Source: Pelobacter sp. UBA6093
GTDB lineage: Bacteria > Desulfobacterota > Desulfuromonadia > Desulfuromonadales > Syntrophotaleaceae
Assembly: GCA_002435955.1 (NCBI GenBank)
Contig: DIWZ01000033.1
Span: 182,683 to 229,504, forward strand
Direction of reading: 5' to 3'
Length of the DNA stretch: 46,822 nucleotides
Of the stretch, positions 15,617-24,415 are shown piece by piece. The notes under the pieces were generated by a model that made no database searches, was not told the DNA's origin, and saw nothing but the letters and a program-made list of their open reading frames with translations. Both the position numbers and the translations under genes were made by a program. Within the stretch, counting starts at the first letter, position 1. Each line of letters begins with the position of its first letter.

Positions 15617-17446
15617 TCAGCGGCGAATGGCGCCGATCAACTCCACGGCGATGTTCACCTTGCCAAATGGCGGCATCAGGTAAAAGCCGTCCACCCGGCC
15701 GCGGCCGGCTTCGATCAGTTCCCGAGCGATATCCAGTCCCCGGCGCACTCCTTCTTCGCCATGCGTGCCCCGCATGCGCTTACGCACGTCATCCGGTAAC
15801 AGGATGCCGGGCACCTCATTATGAAGAAATTCGGCATTGCGTTCGCTGACCAGCGGCAGGATCCCGACCAGCACGGGGATATCCACATCTTGCAGGCAAT
15901 CCAGCATCGCGTCGAGAATCGCCACCGAATAGACCGGCTGGGTCTGGACAAATTGCGCCCCGGCGGCGATTTTTTTGTTTAAACGTCGCCGCTGGCCGCT
16001 CATATCCGTAACATTGGGATTGAACGCCGCTCCGGCCTGAAATTGCGTGGCGCCGCCAAGGTCGCCGCCCATCAGGGTGTGCCCGTTGTTGAGAGCGGTG
16101 AGTAGTTCCAGCAGGCCGATGGAGTTGAGATCGAAGACGCTGCTGGCACCGGATTCGCCGCCCACCGCCACGGGATCCCCGGTCACCGCCAGCACATTGC
16201 GCAGGCCGAGCAGGTGGGCTCCCAGCAACTCCGAATGCAGCCCGATGAGGTTGCGATCCCGACCGGTCACATGGATGATGGTTTCGATGCCGATTGCGTC
16301 CTGAATCCGTTTGGCCAGGGCGATATTTCCCATGCGGATGCGGGCCAGGGGATTTTCCGCCAGGCTGATGGCATCGGCACCGGTTTCGGCCAGCAGACGG
16401 GATCCGGCCAGTACTTTAGTGCAATCAAGGCCGCGCGGGGGATCGAGTTCCACAGTGATGATAGGCCGCTTTCCCCATGCGGCCAAAAACCCACGCTGCT
16501 GCCGGGATTCAGCCGCGGCTTGGGGGATGGGCGCGGTGGCCGGGCGCACCACGACACGTGGTGCGGGCTTGAAATCGGACACCGCAGCGGCCAGCGCGCG
16601 GATATGCTCGGGGGTGGTACCGCAGCAGCCGCCAACCAGACAAGTGCCCGCCTCGACCATTTCACGACCGCGGGCGGCGAAATAGCCAGGGGTCGCCAGA
16701 TAGATATAGCGCCCATCGACATATTCGGGGAAACCGCTGTTGGCAAACCCGGACAGGGGGCGATCGGTGTGGGCGGCCATGGTGCGCAAGACATCCAGCA
16801 CATCCTTGGGCCCGGAACCGCAGTTGGCCCCGACGATCGTCGCTCCGGCCTCGGCAAGCCGCCGGGCCGCCTCGGCCGCGGCCACTCCCTCACGGGTCCT
16901 GCCGCCTTCGAAAAAGGCCATCTGGGCCACCACCGGCAACCCTGTGTGGACGGCCACCGCGACGGCCAGTTCCAGTTCTTCCAGACTGGCAAACGTCTCC
17001 AGCAACAGCAGATCAACGCCGCCGTCGGCCAGACCTTCCATCTGTTCGCGAAACAGGCTGCGCCGATCTTCGATGCCGAGCTCGGCGGTCTCGCCCGGGA
17101 CCCGTCCCAAAGGTCCGACCGCACCGGCTACCAGCGCGTTACACCCGGCCGCATCACGAGCCAGGCGCGCACCTGTGGCATTGACCTGGTGAACCTGTGC
17201 GTCCAGTCCTACAGCGGCCAGACGCAAGCGGTTGGCCGCAAAGGTGTTGGTTTCGAGCAATTGGGCCCCGGCCGCCAGATAATCCCGATGGATCCGACGC
17301 ACGATCGCGGGCTGTTGCAGGTTCAGCACTTCAAAACAGGCAGACAGGGGCACCCCGCGTTGATAGAGCAGGGTTCCCATGGCCCCGTCGCCGACGATGA
17401 TCCCCTGCTGCAACCGCTCCAAAAGGCCTTGATCAGCACGTTTCAC
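15617..17446 (-). CDS. Bifunctional homocysteine S-methyltransferase / 5,10-methylenetetrahydrofolate reductase
   Basis: This 609-residue fusion belongs to the YitJ-like class. The N-terminal half (about 1-290) is a homocysteine methyltransferase barrel with the zinc ligands in GANCGSGP (Cys209) and VGGCCGTTPEH (Cys274 and Cys275). The C-terminal half (about 325-609) is a MetF-like TIM barrel: ITVELDPPRG, ENPLARIRMGN, HVTGRDRN, LAVTGDPV and FVQTQPVY. Together they would make methyl-THF and methylate homocysteine to methionine, or run MTHF reduction for C1 metabolism. Its start overlaps the Nudix gene stop by 4 bases, so nudix-methyltransferase/reductase form an operon with rpe upstream. It is convergent with grxC. 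Confidence 0.92.
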   Translation of the reverse strand: MKRADQGLLERLQQGIIVGDGAMGTLLYQRGVPLSACFEVLNLQQPAIVRRIHRDYLAAGAQLLETNTFAANRLRLAAVGLDAQVHQVNATGARLARDAAGCNALVAGAVGPLGRVPGETAELGIEDRRSLFREQMEGLADGGVDLLLLETFASLEELELAVAVAVHTGLPVVAQMAFFEGGRTREGVAAAEAARRLAEAGATIVGANCGSGPKDVLDVLRTMAAHTDRPLSGFANSGFPEYVDGRYIYLATPGYFAARGREMVEAGTCLVGGCCGTTPEHIRALAAAVSDFKPAPRVVVRPATAPIPQAAAESRQQRGFLAAWGKRPIITVELDPPRGLDCTKVLAGSRLLAETGADAISLAENPLARIRMGNIALAKRIQDAIGIETIIHVTGRDRNLIGLHSELLGAHLLGLRNVLAVTGDPVAVGGESGASSVFDLNSIGLLELLTALNNGHTLMGGDLGGATQFQAGAAFNPNVTDMSGQRRRLNKKIAAGAQFVQTQPVYSVAILDAMLDCLQDVDIPVLVGILPLVSERNAEFLHNEVPGILLPDDVRKRMRGTHGEEGVRRGLDIARELIEAGRGRVDGFYLMPPFGKVNIAVELIGAIRR

Positions 17447-18036
17447 GGTCTGGCTCCATACATTTCCCCCGCCGGTATCTGGCCGGTGCGTTGCAGGAAC
17501 TGACGCAGAATGGCGCCGGTCAATCCCCAGATCTGATAATCGTCCACGTTGAAAAAGCAGACCGGATAGAGCCGCCCCAGATGCTCCCAGCTCTCGGTAT
17601 GATAGATGCGAGGATCACACAACCGGGTCACAGGCACCTCGATCACCTCGGCAATTTCATGGTGATTGACGGTAAACGGGTAGCCGGCGGGGATGGTTCC
17701 GACGTAGGGTACGACATGAAAGCCGTACACGGAAATAAAGTCGTCCAGGCGCCCCAATACTGTTACATCCTCAACCCGGATTCCCATCTCTTCTTCGGTT
17801 TCGCGCAACGCCGTGGCGCAACGGTCGGAGTCATCGGGATGCGCGCGACCGCCCGGAAAAGCTATCTCCCCAGCATGGTGGGGTAGATGCACGGTGCGGC
17901 GGGTAACCAGGATCGTATCGACGCCGTGTTTGGGATAAAACAGCAGCATCACCGCCGCAGGTTTGAGAACCCCCTGTTCGATCCGTCGGCAGTCATGGCG
18001 CGCCAGCTCCTGCCGAACTTGTTCGGGATCCAGCAT
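17443..18036 (-). CDS. Nudix hydrolase, CoA pyrophosphatase-like
   Basis: This 197-residue Nudix enzyme belongs to the CoAse subgroup, which cleaves CoA or its derivatives to 4'-phosphopantetheine and 3',5'-ADP. The upstream motif HAGEIAFPGGR plus the Nudix box continuing to ALRETEEEMGI (about residues 60-88) is the pattern of that subgroup. The N-terminal PAAVMLLFYP and the C-terminal substrate domain agree in length. Its ATG overlaps the rpe stop by one base (TAATG), and its stop overlaps the next gene by four. Substrate assignment rests on family pattern only. Confidence 0.85.
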   Translation of the reverse strand: MLDPEQVRQELARHDCRRIEQGVLKPAAVMLLFYPKHGVDTILVTRRTVHLPHHAGEIAFPGGRAHPDDSDRCATALRETEEEMGIRVEDVTVLGRLDDFISVYGFHVVPYVGTIPAGYPFTVNHHEIAEVIEVPVTRLCDPRIYHTESWEHLGRLYPVCFFNVDDYQIWGLTGAILRQFLQRTGQIPAGEMYGARP

Positions 18037-18701
18037 TACCGGGCTTCTCCAGCTGCGCGCGCTTTGAGTGCGGCAATGGTGGCGGCGTAGTCAGGTGTAC
18101 CGTAAACGGCGCTTCCCGCGACCATGACCTCCGCTCCTGCAGCGGCGATTTGTGCGATATTGTCAAGCTTGACGCCGCCGTCCACCTCAATCTCCACCGA
18201 CAGTCCGCGCCGGTCGATCTCCTTGCGCAGCGCCTCGATTTTAGGCAAACAGGCGGGGATGAACTGCTGCCCGCCAAAGCCGGGATTGACGGACATGATC
18301 AGCACCAGTTCCAGTTCCTCCAGAATGACCTCCAGGCAGTTGACCGGCGTGGCGGGGTTGAGGGATACTCCGGCCTTTTTACCCAGGCTGTGGATCAGTT
18401 GTACGGTGCGGTGCAGATGGGGAACGGCCTCATAATGCACGGTGATGATATCGGCACCGGCCTTGGCAAAATCGGCAATATAGCGATCGGGATTTTCGAT
18501 CATCAAATGCACGTCCAGGGGCAGCCTGGTCACACGGCGGGCGGCTTCCACGACCAGCGGACCGATGGTGATGTTGGGCACGAAATGGCCGTCCATGACA
18601 TCGATATGCACATAATCTGCACCGCCGGTTTCGATGGCGGCAATTTCCTCGCCCAGGCGGGAAAAATCCGCGGACAGAATGGATGGGGCGATCTTGATCA
18701 T
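18036..18701 (-). CDS. rpe: Ribulose-phosphate 3-epimerase
   Basis: This 221-residue TIM-barrel enzyme interconverts ribulose-5-phosphate and xylulose-5-phosphate in the pentose phosphate pathway. Motifs are IAPSILSADFSRLGEE at the N-terminus, YVHIDVMDGHFVPNITIGP (metal-binding His/Asp), VHLMIENPDRYI, ITVHYEA, MSVNPGFGGQ and EVDGGV. I chose the ATG at 18701 because the family start (MIKIAPSIL) and a GGAG site 8 bases upstream agree; the frame remains open for another 86 codons inside the rsmB region, without similarity. The gene lies 53 bases downstream of rsmB and is coupled to the Nudix gene. Confidence 0.95.
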   Translation of the reverse strand: MIKIAPSILSADFSRLGEEIAAIETGGADYVHIDVMDGHFVPNITIGPLVVEAARRVTRLPLDVHLMIENPDRYIADFAKAGADIITVHYEAVPHLHRTVQLIHSLGKKAGVSLNPATPVNCLEVILEELELVLIMSVNPGFGGQQFIPACLPKIEALRKEIDRRGLSVEIEVDGGVKLDNIAQIAAAGAEVMVAGSAVYGTPDYAATIAALKARAAGEAR

Positions 18702-18754
18702 GGTACGCTCCGTAACATGGAAAGGGAGAAGTAAAGGGGCGTTGGACGCGGCTT

Positions 18755-20110
18755 TCAGGGGCGTTTCTGAAATGCTACCGCAAAAAAGGCATCCATGCCG
18801 CCATGCCGTTGCGGCAAGGTGCGCAGCGCGCCTGCAGAGTCGAACAGTTCGCGCCATGCGTCCGGCACCTGGTCTCGCAGGTCGCAGCGCACAAACTCGG
18901 GATGCTCGCTCAGAAACGCCTGGATGACGTCTTCGGTTTCTTCCGTGCTGAAGGTGCACAGGGAGTAGATCAAACGGCCGCCGGAACGCAACAGCGGGGC
19001 GACGTTATGCAAAATGGTCCGTTGCAGCCGCGCCATCTCTTTCAAATCGCCGGGCTTGCGCCGCCAGCGGATTTCCGGGTTGCGCCGCAACACGCCAAGA
19101 CCGCTGCACGGCGCATCGACCAGAATGCGGTCGAAACTTTCCGGTTCGAGGAATTTTGGCGTACGGGTCAGATCCCAGGCACGCCCTTCGATCCCCAGAC
19201 AGCCGAGGCGCACCGCTCCGCGGGTGATCAACTCGACGCGCTGGGGGTGCAGGTCAAGGGCAACGATCTGTGCCTGATTGTCCGTCAGGGCGGACATGTG
19301 GGTGGTCTTTCCGCCCGGCGCGGCGCAGGCATCGAGAATGCGATCACCCGGTTGAGGGTCCAGCAGGTGGCTTATGAGCATGCTGGCTTCATCCTGCATT
19401 TGAAACAAGCCTTCGGCATGGCCGCTCAGATGACGCATTACCCCTTGGTTGATGCGTATTCCTTCAGGAGCAAAACGGGTCACTTCCGCCTCGCATTCGC
19501 AACCGGCCAGTGTCTCCAGCAGAGCATCGCGCTGAATTTTCAGCGTGTTGGTGCGGACGAAACAAGGTGCCGGATGCAGCATGGCTTCCGCCATGGCGCA
19601 AGCCTCTTCAACACCGAAATCATCCAGCCACTGTTTGGCCAACCAGTGCGGTAGGGACAGGACATGTTCCAGGTAGGCAAGCGGGTCCTCTTCCCGTTCG
19701 GGCCAGGTCAGCTGCGATGCCTGGCGCACCAGGGCCCTCAGAATACCATTGATAAACCCTGTGGCCCGTTGCAGATTGAGCCGGCGCGCCAGTTCCACGG
19801 TCTCGAAAACCGCTGCATGGGCCGGGATGCGGTCGAGCTGCAATAGCTGATAGCAGCCGAGTCGCAGCAGGCTCAGCACTGCAGGCTCGACTTTGGCCAA
19901 AGGTTTGCTGCAAAGCTGTTGCAGAGCAAAATCGAGGCGTCCGCGGTAACGCAATACGCCATAAACCAGTTCCGTCACCAGGGCACGGTCCCGAATATCC
20001 AGGCCGGGCAGACTTTCAAGAGCACCGTCCAGCGCCAGATCGGCAAAGGCGCCATTTTGCACCCTGTCAAGAACTTCATAAGCAATAGTGCGTGGATCCT
20101 GTTCGATCAC
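18755..20110 (-). CDS. rsmB: 16S rRNA (cytosine-967 C5)-methyltransferase RsmB
   Basis: This enzyme methylates C967 of 16S rRNA with S-adenosylmethionine. An N-terminal NusB-like domain (about residues 1-140; ALVTELVYGVLRYRGRLDFAL) precedes a Rossmann methyltransferase domain with DACAAPGGKTTHM, the catalytic VDAPCSGLGVLRRNPE, and the second Cys in YSLCTFSTEE. I place the start at the GTG at 20110, because GAGG lies 8 bases upstream and the family-like N-terminus begins there (451 residues). A further in-frame GTG at 20161 would add 17 residues but has no usable ribosome site. It lies in the htpX-rsmB-rpe run. Confidence 0.92.
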   Translation of the reverse strand: MIEQDPRTIAYEVLDRVQNGAFADLALDGALESLPGLDIRDRALVTELVYGVLRYRGRLDFALQQLCSKPLAKVEPAVLSLLRLGCYQLLQLDRIPAHAAVFETVELARRLNLQRATGFINGILRALVRQASQLTWPEREEDPLAYLEHVLSLPHWLAKQWLDDFGVEEACAMAEAMLHPAPCFVRTNTLKIQRDALLETLAGCECEAEVTRFAPEGIRINQGVMRHLSGHAEGLFQMQDEASMLISHLLDPQPGDRILDACAAPGGKTTHMSALTDNQAQIVALDLHPQRVELITRGAVRLGCLGIEGRAWDLTRTPKFLEPESFDRILVDAPCSGLGVLRRNPEIRWRRKPGDLKEMARLQRTILHNVAPLLRSGGRLIYSLCTFSTEETEDVIQAFLSEHPEFVRCDLRDQVPDAWRELFDSAGALRTLPQRHGGMDAFFAVAFQKRP

Positions 20111-20195
20111 AAATTCATCCTCGTCCGGTTGCGGACAAAAGGCGGGGGCATGATGTCGCACGCCCCCGCCGGAAAACAGAGTCTGAGCCAGGCTG

Positions 20196-21035
20196 CTACA
20201 GCACGGTCATATTCTCAAGGCGCCGGATACGTTCCTCAACCGGCGGGTGGGTTGAAAAAAGGGATTTTATGCCGCCGCCACGCAGGGGATTTACGATAAA
20301 CATATGGGCAGTGGCTTCGTTTACCTTCGGCATGGGCATACGGCTGTTGGCCATTTCCAGCTTGCGCAGGGCGTTGGCCAGATAATGGCTGTTTCCACAA
20401 AGGATGGCGCCGCCACGGTCGGCAGCGTACTCCCGCGAGCGGGATATAGCCATCTGCACCAGCATGGCTGCCACTGGCGCCAAGATGATCAGCAGCAGCA
20501 ATCCCAGCGGATTGCCGTCATCGTCGTCCCGTCCGCCAAGACCACCGAACAGTGCCGCCCACTGCGCCATATGCGCCATGTAGGAAATAGCTCCGGCGAT
20601 GGTAGCGGCGATCGATCCGATAAGGATATCCCGATGGCGCACATGGCTCATTTCATGCGCCATGACCCCCATCAGTTCTTCGTGTGTGAGACTCTGCAGA
20701 AGTCCCTCGGTGGCTGCTACCGCGGCGTGCCGGGGGCTGCGCCCGGTGGCAAAAGCGTTGGGCGTCGCCTGGGGCAAAATGTAAACCTTCGGCATGGGCA
20801 GGGCGTTGCGCAGACACAACTGCTGCACCACGCTGAACAGCGGACCGCTCGTGACCTCGCGCCCACGATACATGGCAATGACGATTTTATCGGAGAACCA
20901 GTAAGAACCCAGGTTCATAACCGCGGCCATCACCAAGGCAAACAGGGCACCGCCGCGGCCTCCCATCATCCCCCCGGCCCACACCAGCAGCAGGGTGAGC
21001 ACGGTCATCAGCATTACCGTCCTCAGTATATTCAT
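20196..21035 (-). CDS. htpX: Membrane zinc metalloprotease HtpX
   Basis: This M48-family inner-membrane protease is involved in quality control of membrane proteins. It has 279 residues, the usual length. Two N-terminal membrane segments (about 4-21 and 28-45) precede the catalytic HEMSH (His127, Glu128, His131). Two more membrane segments follow (about 140-156 and 178-196), and then the third zinc ligand Glu202 in SREYAADR. The family block LPQATPNAFATGRSP is intact. AGAGGTG lies 6 bases before the ATG. It sits between the DUF116 gene and rsmB. Confidence 0.95.
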   Translation of the reverse strand: MNILRTVMLMTVLTLLLVWAGGMMGGRGGALFALVMAAVMNLGSYWFSDKIVIAMYRGREVTSGPLFSVVQQLCLRNALPMPKVYILPQATPNAFATGRSPRHAAVAATEGLLQSLTHEELMGVMAHEMSHVRHRDILIGSIAATIAGAISYMAHMAQWAALFGGLGGRDDDDGNPLGLLLLIILAPVAAMLVQMAISRSREYAADRGGAILCGNSHYLANALRKLEMANSRMPMPKVNEATAHMFIVNPLRGGGIKSLFSTHPPVEERIRRLENMTVL

Positions 21036-21137
21036 AGTACACCTCTTAAGAACAAATTAGTTTTAAGCCGGAATCGGAGATGAAAGCAGCACAGGGCGTG
21101 GCTTTCGCATTATAGAAGATAGCAAACGAAAACGGTA

Positions 21138-21962
21138 TTATTCACTTACGACGTAGGCATCCAGAGCCTGCCGCACAGCTTCGAGATCGATGCGGGTGTT
21201 GAAGCAGGGGCCTTCCGGGCGAGAGTTGAACACCCCGATGACCGGCAGGGGATAGGCGTCCCGGATCCCGGAGGTAAGATCGCGCTCGCAGGCCACGGCT
21301 ACAACCAACCGGGGGCGTATTTCCATGAGCAGCTTGCGGGCAAGGGTCCCGCCGGTGGCCACCGCTAGCGTCACGTTGCGCTGCCTGGCCAGTTCCGCCA
21401 GATCGCCGATGTCGCAGCGGCCGCAACGGACACACTTTTCAACATCGCCGGTTACCTTGATGGCACAATCGGCCATCTGCAGGCAATGCGGCAGCAGAAT
21501 CATGGCCTTGGCGGCTGGCACCCGTAAATTGCGGGAATGCACCAGCTGATTATTGAGATGGATAAAGGATCGTTGCAACGTGTCGCGATCCAGCCGCATA
21601 ACCGTGCCGATGGCGATGACTGCCGGCATCAGATATTTGATTACCAGGCCGCGCAACCGCGGGAAGATAAACAAATCGCGCCCGCTGACCAGGGTCAAAG
21701 CCAACAGGCCCAGGCCGCTGATCACCACCGTTACCAGCGCCAGCATGGCCAGGCCGAACCAGTACGGCAGCCGGGGGTGGATGGCGGACAAACCGACGCT
21801 TGGCAGCCACCAGATCACGAACGCACCCGCGGCAAACAGCCCTCCGACCAAGGTCAGCAATATAAGAAATGGTCGCTGTTGCGATGAAGCCTTTTCCGAG
21901 GCCTTGGCGCAGGTTTCGCCGCAGGCTTTATTACAGGTCTTGTCGCCGACTTTGCCAGCCAT
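21138..21962 (-). CDS. DUF116 membrane protein with clustered cysteines
   Basis: This 274-residue DUF116-family protein has no established function. The short N-terminal segment is Cys-rich (DKTCNKACGETC). Two membrane helices follow (about 32-55 and 68-95), then a cytoplasmic domain with LLPHCLQMADC, EKCVRCGRCDIGDL (CxxCxxC) and VVAVACERDLTSGI. The cysteines suggest metal or Fe-S binding. I chose the ATG at 21962, one base after the fmt stop; the longer frame inside fmt has no similarity. The gene sits directly after def and fmt and before htpX, a neighbourhood I associate with Geobacter-type genomes, which hints at a link to protein N-terminus processing or membrane quality control. Confidence 0.85.
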   Translation of the reverse strand: MAGKVGDKTCNKACGETCAKASEKASSQQRPFLILLTLVGGLFAAGAFVIWWLPSVGLSAIHPRLPYWFGLAMLALVTVVISGLGLLALTLVSGRDLFIFPRLRGLVIKYLMPAVIAIGTVMRLDRDTLQRSFIHLNNQLVHSRNLRVPAAKAMILLPHCLQMADCAIKVTGDVEKCVRCGRCDIGDLAELARQRNVTLAVATGGTLARKLLMEIRPRLVVAVACERDLTSGIRDAYPLPVIGVFNSRPEGPCFNTRIDLEAVRQALDAYVVSE

Positions 21963-21963
21963 G

Positions 21964-22911
21964 TCAGCCCTCCAGGCGTGCACCGGCCGACAGGCTGGCG
22001 CCTCGCAAAAAATCGCTTGCCGGCAGCTTTTTTTTGCCGGCCAACTGCAGTTCACGCACGCGCAGCACGCCCTCGCCACAGGCGATGCAAACGCCATCGG
22101 CGTCAGCCGACAGGACGGTGCCCGGTTCTGCCGCGGGGCCCTCTTCCGCCAGAGTCCGGCCAAGTTTGAGCATCTGTCCGTCCCACAAGGTAAACGCCCC
22201 CGGCCAGGGAGTTAATCCCCGCACCAGGTTGTGAATAACCGTGGCGGAACGGTTCCAGTCGATACGTCCATCCTCTTTTTTCATCATGGGAGCATAGCTG
22301 CTCTGGGCATCGTCCTGTGGTTCCGGTCTCAGAGTGCCGTCGCATAGCCGGCGCAGGGTTTCCTCCATCGCTTCGCAACCGAGCAACGCCAGACGGTTGT
22401 GCAATTCCCCCGCGGTTTCTTCGTCGCCGATTTCCGTGGCGCGTTTTATGAGCATGTCTCCGGTATCGAGGCCGACATCCATGAGCATGGTGGTGACGCC
22501 TGCAACCTGCTCACCATCCACTATTGCCTTGTTGATCGGTGCGGCGCCGCGATACCGCGGCAGCAGCGAAGCATGCACATTGATACAACCGTAGCGGGGG
22601 ATTTCGAGCACGCTCTTGGGCAGGATCTGCCCATAGGCAACCACCACGATAAGATCGGGCTTCAGGATCCGGAGTTGCTCGACCGCTTCCGGGTCGCGCA
22701 ATTTTTCCGGTTGGAAAACGGGCAATTTAAATTTAAGAGCCAGCTCCTTGACCGGTGGCGGTGCCAGAACCTTACCCCGACCTCGCGGTCGGTCCGGCTG
22801 GGTGAAAACGCCGCAAAGATTAACGCCGGCTTCGAGCAACCCTTGAAAGGTGGGCAGAGCGAATTCCGGCGTCCCCATAAAAACGATTCGTAATGTGGAC
22901 GGCTCGATCAC
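21964..22911 (-). CDS. fmt: Methionyl-tRNA formyltransferase
   Basis: This enzyme formylates initiator Met-tRNA with 10-formyl-THF. It has 315 residues. Family blocks are IVFMGTPEFALPTFQGLL, GVFTQPDRPRGRGK, VVAYGQILPKSVLE, the catalytic INVHASLLPRYRGAAPI, MDVGLDTGDML and the C-terminal RIDWNRSATVIHNLVRGLTPWPGAF. The start is a GTG at 22911 whose bases overlap the def stop (GTGA), giving translational coupling def-fmt. Its stop is followed after one base by the DUF116 start. Confidence 0.95.
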   Translation of the reverse strand: MIEPSTLRIVFMGTPEFALPTFQGLLEAGVNLCGVFTQPDRPRGRGKVLAPPPVKELALKFKLPVFQPEKLRDPEAVEQLRILKPDLIVVVAYGQILPKSVLEIPRYGCINVHASLLPRYRGAAPINKAIVDGEQVAGVTTMLMDVGLDTGDMLIKRATEIGDEETAGELHNRLALLGCEAMEETLRRLCDGTLRPEPQDDAQSSYAPMMKKEDGRIDWNRSATVIHNLVRGLTPWPGAFTLWDGQMLKLGRTLAEEGPAAEPGTVLSADADGVCIACGEGVLRVRELQLAGKKKLPASDFLRGASLSAGARLEG

Positions 22912-23423
22912 AACTCCTGCTCCTGTTGCTTCTGGATTTTCTGGTATTTCTTGCGGAATATACCCTTTTTCAGGGGAGACAGGTAATCCACGAACAGGAT
23001 GCCGAGCAAGTGGTCGATTTCGTGCTGAAACGCGATGGCCAACAGTCCGGTGGCGTCACGTTCAACCTGGCGTCCCTCCAGATTCAGATAGCGAACTTTA
23101 ACGCGGGCGCTGCGCGTGATGCGGGTATAAAATCCCGGTACCGACAGGCACCCTTCCTCCTCAAAGCACTCGCCTTCGCGCTCGATGATTTCGGGATTTA
23201 TGGCGACGATCAGTTCCGGTTGTTCCTTGGGGGAGCAATCGAGAACAATCAGGTTTTTGCTCACCCCCACCTGGGGGGCAGCCAAGCCTACGCCCGGTGC
23301 GGCATACATGGTATCCGCCATGTTCGCTGCCAGGGTCTTGATCTCTTCAGTAATGATGTCAATCGGCTCGGCTTTTTTATGCAGAACCGGATCGGGGTAG
23401 TGTCTAATGGGTAAAATCGGCAT
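22908..23423 (-). CDS. def: Peptide deformylase
   Basis: This is the Fe2+/Zn2+ enzyme that removes the formyl group from nascent proteins. It has 171 residues. All three motifs are intact: GVGLAAPQVG (residues 45-53), EEEGCLSVPG with the metal ligand Cys92, and QHEIDHL with His134 and His138. The C-terminus is basic and Gln-rich. It is the first gene of the def-fmt-DUF116 group, 81 bases downstream of the sucD stop. Confidence 0.95.
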   Translation of the reverse strand: MPILPIRHYPDPVLHKKAEPIDIITEEIKTLAANMADTMYAAPGVGLAAPQVGVSKNLIVLDCSPKEQPELIVAINPEIIEREGECFEEEGCLSVPGFYTRITRSARVKVRYLNLEGRQVERDATGLLAIAFQHEIDHLLGILFVDYLSPLKKGIFRKKYQKIQKQQEQEL

Positions 23424-23504
23424 TATATCAACCTGTTACTAAACTAATCGGAATAGAAAAAGTTCCTGATGATTTTTCATGATAATGGGAGCTTGCACGC
23501 AAAG

Positions 23505-24401
23505 TCAACTATCATGGCTGCTCAGCCCCGCCGCCTCCAGGGCACTCTGCATGGCCGCCGCCATACGGGCCGGGCTCTCGGCCACCCGCACACCGCTGTC
23601 CCGCAAGGCTGCGACCTTGTCCTTGGCACGTCCGGACCCCCCGGAGACAATAGCCCCGGCATGGCCCATGCGTTTGCCGGGCGGCGCCGTCATCCCGGCG
23701 ATATAGGCTGCGACAGGTTTGCGCATGTGCCGTCTGATCCATGTGGCGGCCTGCTCTTCAGCCGTGCCGCCAATCTCGCCGATGAGAAACACACCATGGG
23801 TATCCGGATCGTCGTTGAATAAAGTCAAAATATCGATAAAAGAGGATCCTATAATGGGATCACCGCCGATGCCGACACAGGTCGACTGGCCCAGGCCGGC
23901 ATCGGTGAGTTGCTGCACCGCCTCATAAGTCAGGGTACCGCTACGGGATACCACCCCGATCGATCCAGGGCGGTGAATGTCTCCCGGGAGGATCCCGACC
24001 TTGCATTGACCGGGGGTAATCAGCCCGGGGCAATTGGGCCCGATCAAGCGCATGGGATTGTTCGCCAGGGCCCGGTTAACCAGCACCATGTCGCGTACCG
24101 GCACCCCTTCGGTGATGCATACGGCCAGTCGGATACCAGCGTCGCTGGCCTCCAGGATGGCTTCGGCGGCGGCCGAAGGTGGCACGAAAATCATAGATAC
24201 ATCGGCAGCGCAGGTTTCAACTGCCTCGGCAACGGTGTCGAACACGGGGATGCCGTCAATCTGCGTGCCACCCTTGCCGGGTGTGACGCCAGCCACCACC
24301 TGACTGCCGTAATCACGACACAGCAGGCCGTGTCGGCGGCCTGAATTGCCGGTCAATCCCTGTACCACTATCCGCGAACGACGATCGATGAGAATAGCCA
24401 T
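23505..24401 (-). CDS. sucD: Succinyl-CoA ligase (ADP-forming) alpha subunit
   Basis: This subunit binds CoA and carries the phospho-histidine used in substrate-level phosphorylation with SucC. It has 298 residues. The N-terminal CoA-binding fold contains VQGLTGNSGRRH, followed by GVTPGKGG and GPNCPGLITPG. The active-site His247 sits in KRMGHAGAIVSGG. The start ATG is 14 bases after the sucC stop, so sucCD form an operon. A related role in acetate/succinate CoA metabolism is possible in anaerobes of this type. Confidence 0.93.
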   Translation of the reverse strand: MAILIDRRSRIVVQGLTGNSGRRHGLLCRDYGSQVVAGVTPGKGGTQIDGIPVFDTVAEAVETCAADVSMIFVPPSAAAEAILEASDAGIRLAVCITEGVPVRDMVLVNRALANNPMRLIGPNCPGLITPGQCKVGILPGDIHRPGSIGVVSRSGTLTYEAVQQLTDAGLGQSTCVGIGGDPIIGSSFIDILTLFNDDPDTHGVFLIGEIGGTAEEQAATWIRRHMRKPVAAYIAGMTAPPGKRMGHAGAIVSGGSGRAKDKVAALRDSGVRVAESPARMAAAMQSALEAAGLSSHDS

Positions 24402-24415
24402 GCTGTCTCTATCCT

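Noticed and set aside
16214..17503. 429-codon open frame opposite the methyltransferase/reductase gene
   Set aside because: Both halves of the minus-strand protein are clearly conserved families; this frame is a by-product of codon bias.
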